Below, in pieces: positions 61,871 to 64,000 of a stretch of 64,000 bases of DNA (position 1 is its first letter; each line of letters starts with the position of its first letter). Below the pieces are notes generated by a model. It did no database searches and was not told the DNA's origin. It worked only from the letters and a program-made list of their open reading frames with translations. Source of the stretch: Adhaeribacter rhizoryzae (lineage in GTDB: Bacteria; Bacteroidota; Bacteroidia; Cytophagales; Hymenobacteraceae); contig NZ_VWSF01000017.1 of assembly GCF_008629685.1 (NCBI RefSeq), positions 82,005-146,004 of the forward strand. Direction: 5' to 3'. The position numbers and the translations under genes were made by a program.

Positions 61871-62842
61871 TCAAATGCTTAATATTTCAACCATCCGGAC
61901 AAACCGCTGGTTAATAATTTTCTTTTTGTTGATGGTATCTTTAAAAGGCGTGTAAACCAACCGGGAATTTACAATACCCGCCATTACATCGGATTTGCCG
62001 TTTATCAGGCCTTCTACCGTGGCAATACCAATTTGGCTGGCTAATAAACGGTCGGCGGCGGTAGGAGCGCCTCCGCGTTGCACGTGGCCCAAAATGGTAA
62101 CCCGGGCATCCATTTGGGGTAAGGCTTCTTTTACCTGGGCCGCAATCTGGGTCGCGTTGCCTTCTTCGTCGCCTTCGGCAATTACAATTATAAAAGAAGT
62201 TTTAGAACGTTCCCAACCGTTGCGCAGCGTATCAATTACCTGTTCTATCGACGTAATCGTTTCGGGAATCATCACAATTTCGGCGCCACCGCCAATAGCA
62301 CAAGGCATCGCAATGTAACCGGAGTCGCGGCCCATTACTTCCACAAAAAATACCCTTTCGTGGCTATCGGCCGTATCCCGTATTTTATCAATAGCATCCA
62401 AGGCGGTATTTACCGCCGTATCGTACCCAATGGTATAATCCGTGCCGTACAAGTCGTTGTCGATGGTGCCGGGCGCACCCACTATCGGAATGCCAAATTC
62501 TTCCGAAAACATGGAGGCACCGGTAAAGGTACCATTACCCCCAATGGCCACCAGCCCGTCTATTTCATATTTCTTTAATTGTTCAAAAGCTCTTTCCCGG
62601 CCTTCGCGGGTCATAAATTCTTTGCTGCGGGCCGATTTTAAAATAGTGCCGCCTTTTTGGATGGTATTGCTAACGGAGGAAGATTCCATTTTGTAAAAAT
62701 CTCCGCTAATCATACCATTGTAACCTTTTCTTATACCGTATACTTCAATTCCGTGGTAAATAGCCGTTCTGACCACTGCCCGAATACAGGCATTCATGCC
62801 AGGCGAATCACCACCGGAGGTAAAAACTGCAATTCGTTTCAT
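61871..62842 (-). CDS. pfkA: 6-phosphofructokinase
   Basis: 323 residues. Phosphate loop IAVFTSGGDSPGMNACIRAV; GIRKGYNGMISGD; the ATP site IGGNGTFTGASMFSEEFGIP; catalytic GTIDNDLYGTDYTIGYDTAV; EVMGRDSGYIAMPCAIGGG; final ILGHVQRGGAPTAADRLLAS. The usual 'GGDGs' Asp (Mg2+ contact in E. coli PfkA, Asp103) is Asn here. The enzyme makes fructose 1,6-bisphosphate in glycolysis. Glycine at position 104 suggests ATP use in preference to PPi. Function as kinase remains likely from the rest of the site. Confidence 0.92.
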   Translation of the reverse strand: MKRIAVFTSGGDSPGMNACIRAVVRTAIYHGIEVYGIRKGYNGMISGDFYKMESSSVSNTIQKGGTILKSARSKEFMTREGRERAFEQLKKYEIDGLVAIGGNGTFTGASMFSEEFGIPIVGAPGTIDNDLYGTDYTIGYDTAVNTALDAIDKIRDTADSHERVFFVEVMGRDSGYIAMPCAIGGGAEIVMIPETITSIEQVIDTLRNGWERSKTSFIIVIAEGDEEGNATQIAAQVKEALPQMDARVTILGHVQRGGAPTAADRLLASQIGIATVEGLINGKSDVMAGIVNSRLVYTPFKDTINKKKIINQRFVRMVEILSI

Positions 62843-63170
62843 CTGATATTAATTAAGCCAGCAATTTAAGTAAATAACTGCTATTTAAATTCTAATTTTT
62901 ATAGGTTTTTCATCTTTACTTTAATTTATCTAAATAAAAGGCCGTTTTCTGGCTAAATTATTCAATTTGCAATAGGGGTTGGTTGCTTAAAAAAAAATAG
63001 AAAACATATACTAAAAAAAGTATATACCGTATCTAAAAAAGGTTAAATTTAAAGAATAGGAGATGGTAAAATGCGTTTTACATTTCTGAACTTCTATTTA
63101 TTTTTTAATCCTGATTTTACTGGGAGTAATGTGTACTTAAACCAGGGCGTTAATTTTAAAGACATCGTAT
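62843..63170. other. intergenic, divergent promoters
   Basis: 328 bp, AT-rich, between pfkA and the TerB-like gene; no coding frame seen. A short direct repeat of AGTATATACCGTATC-like character around 63018 was noted but has no second copy. Confidence 0.35.
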
Positions 63171-63599
63171 ATGTTTAACTTTTTTGAAAGCGAACAAACC
63201 AAACGCGTTAAAAACCACATTGCTAATTTAGGAGCCTTGGCCCGGATAGACGGACACTTAGACGCATCTGAGCTGAATTATATTATTGCGGTAGGGCAAA
63301 AAAACGGGCTTAAACCCGAAGATGTACGTGCGCTAATTGCCAACGGCGAAAAATTGCAGGTGCACTTACCGGAAAACGACTCTGAGCGGTTTGATCAGAT
63401 TTACGATTTAGTGGAAATGATGCTGGCCGATGGCATTGTAGACGATAATGAGATGGAATTTTGTATGATGATGGCCAGTAAACTAGGCTTCCGGAAAGCT
63501 ATTGTGGGCGTGTTAGTCCGAAAAATTTTGGTAGGCGTAAAAGACGGTTTTACCCGCGAACAAATTAAAAGTGAATCGCAAGCCTTTTTGAAATATTAA
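63171..63599 (+). CDS. TerB-like protein
   Basis: 142 residues. The helical TerB-family fold: FNFFESEQTKRVKNHIANLG, ALARIDGHLDASELNYIIAV with an acidic 'D..l...E' pattern, LVEMMLADGIVDDNEMEFCM with a second acidic pattern 'D..ddnE', and GVLVRKILVGVKDGFTREQI. The two acidic motifs are typical metal-binding sites of TerB/DjlA-N-like domains. Role uncertain; no other tellurite-resistance genes around. A terminator follows. Confidence 0.82.
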   Translation: MFNFFESEQTKRVKNHIANLGALARIDGHLDASELNYIIAVGQKNGLKPEDVRALIANGEKLQVHLPENDSERFDQIYDLVEMMLADGIVDDNEMEFCMMMASKLGFRKAIVGVLVRKILVGVKDGFTREQIKSESQAFLKY

Positions 63600-63646
63600 G
63601 AATATTAGGGCGTCGGCAGCCGTATTTATTTGCTAGCCTTAAAAAG

Positions 63647-63679
63647 GAGCAGGCTTTATTGAAGCTTGCTCTTTCTTTT
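63647..63679 (+). terminator. Rho-independent terminator
   Basis: GAGCA-g-GCTT / AAGC-t-TGCTC stem with a 5-nt loop, followed by TTTCTTTTTTTGG, about 50 bp beyond the TerB-like gene. Confidence 0.78.
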
Positions 63680-64000
63680 TTTGGTCAGTTCTTAAATGGA
63701 TAATTTTCCGAGGTAATAAGTAATACCAATTCCTATTAGTAATATTTCATAGGAAGGCTGAACAGGTATTATTTTAAAGTATAGGTTCTTTGTTGTCTAT
63801 TTAGGACGCTTTAGTATTGAATGGTACTTTTCCGACCTTTTTAGCATTTGCTGGTGCGGCTTTTCTTCTGGCGCAGATTAACCCTTCCGCCCTCCGGGCA
63901 CCTTCCCTAAATTAGGGCTACGATTAGGACACAAATTTTTGGGCCAGGGTCCACCCGTGCAAGATATGCTGGAAGTAATTCCAACCGCGCAAAAGGGTAA
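63680..64000. other. right edge of the window, no supported gene
   Basis: 320 bp with short broken frames in both directions (stops within 40 codons in all six). GC-richer near the end, so a coding region may begin just outside the window. Nothing can be called. Confidence 0.35.

Noticed and set aside
1..64000. CRISPR arrays, phage or insertion sequences
   Set aside because: No regularly spaced repeats, no transposase or integrase motifs, no terminal inverted repeats with target duplications; the only repeats are the 69-bp palindromes.
63680..64000. Possible gene entering from the right edge
   Set aside because: Every frame has stops within about 40 codons, and no domain pattern is readable.

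Overview
The window looks like chromosome of a Bacteroidota bacterium, most likely a Cytophagales/Hymenobacteraceae member (an Adhaeribacter-like genome is my best guess). Reasons: AT-rich intergenic DNA around mid-GC genes, weak Shine-Dalgarno sequences, TAnnTTTG-type -7 promoter boxes, a LytS/LytTR pair, a Pseudomonas-type L-rhamnose isomerase in a rhaT-aldolase/SDR-isomerase-kinase operon, an ECF sigma factor paired with a membrane regulator, and Bacteroidota-typical small proteins (DUF4268, DUF6122, UPF0175/DUF3368). No phage, insertion sequence, CRISPR array or rRNA was seen. The only tRNA is tRNA-Leu(GAG).

Layout. 1-6.1 kb: end of a TolB-like secreted protein, a lipoprotein of the OmpH/Skp family and small orphan genes. 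6.2-12.3 kb: a 980-residue FAD/Fe-S dehydrogenase, a Tat-exported sugar isomerase-like protein and a 2,3-diketo-L-gulonate reductase homologue. 12.9-17.4 kb: a first glycan locus with a circularly permuted glycosidase, a GT9/GT41-like transferase, and a convergent pair made of an FrhB-like Fe-S/flavin protein and a polysaccharide pyruvyl transferase. 17.6-20 kb: histidine phosphatase and inositol-3-phosphate synthase. 20.5-24.7 kb: an ABC exporter, a GIN-like protein and a LytS/LytTR two-component system. 24.8-25.5 kb: a UPF0175/DUF3368 toxin-antitoxin pair. 25.7-32.5 kb: L-rhamnose uptake and catabolism, with direct-repeat operators at the same distance from -7 boxes in front of rhaT and of the aldolase gene.

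35.4-47.8 kb is the most unusual part: ten co-directional, mostly overlapping genes. They encode a nucleotide-sugar epimerase, a glycosidase fused to a CDP-paratose-epimerase-like SDR, a zinc-type alcohol dehydrogenase, a Gfo/Idh/MocA oxidoreductase, a GT4, three CgeB-like glycosyltransferases in tandem, a TIGR04290-type methyltransferase and a GH5-like glycosidase. No enzyme has an export signal. The set looks like a complete cytoplasmic pathway that builds and trims an unknown glycoconjugate, and the permuted glycosidase at 12.9 kb is related to the GH half of the fusion protein.

48-64 kb: an ECF sigma factor with an HtrA-like protease that carries an anti-sigma-like N-terminus, tRNA-Leu, a NFACT (RqcH-like) protein, a PhnP-like hydrolase, a 1759-residue hybrid histidine kinase with its receiver protein, miaA, pfkA and a TerB-like protein. 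A 69-bp REP-like palindrome occurs three times (20.2, 39.7 and 47.9 kb), always between genes.
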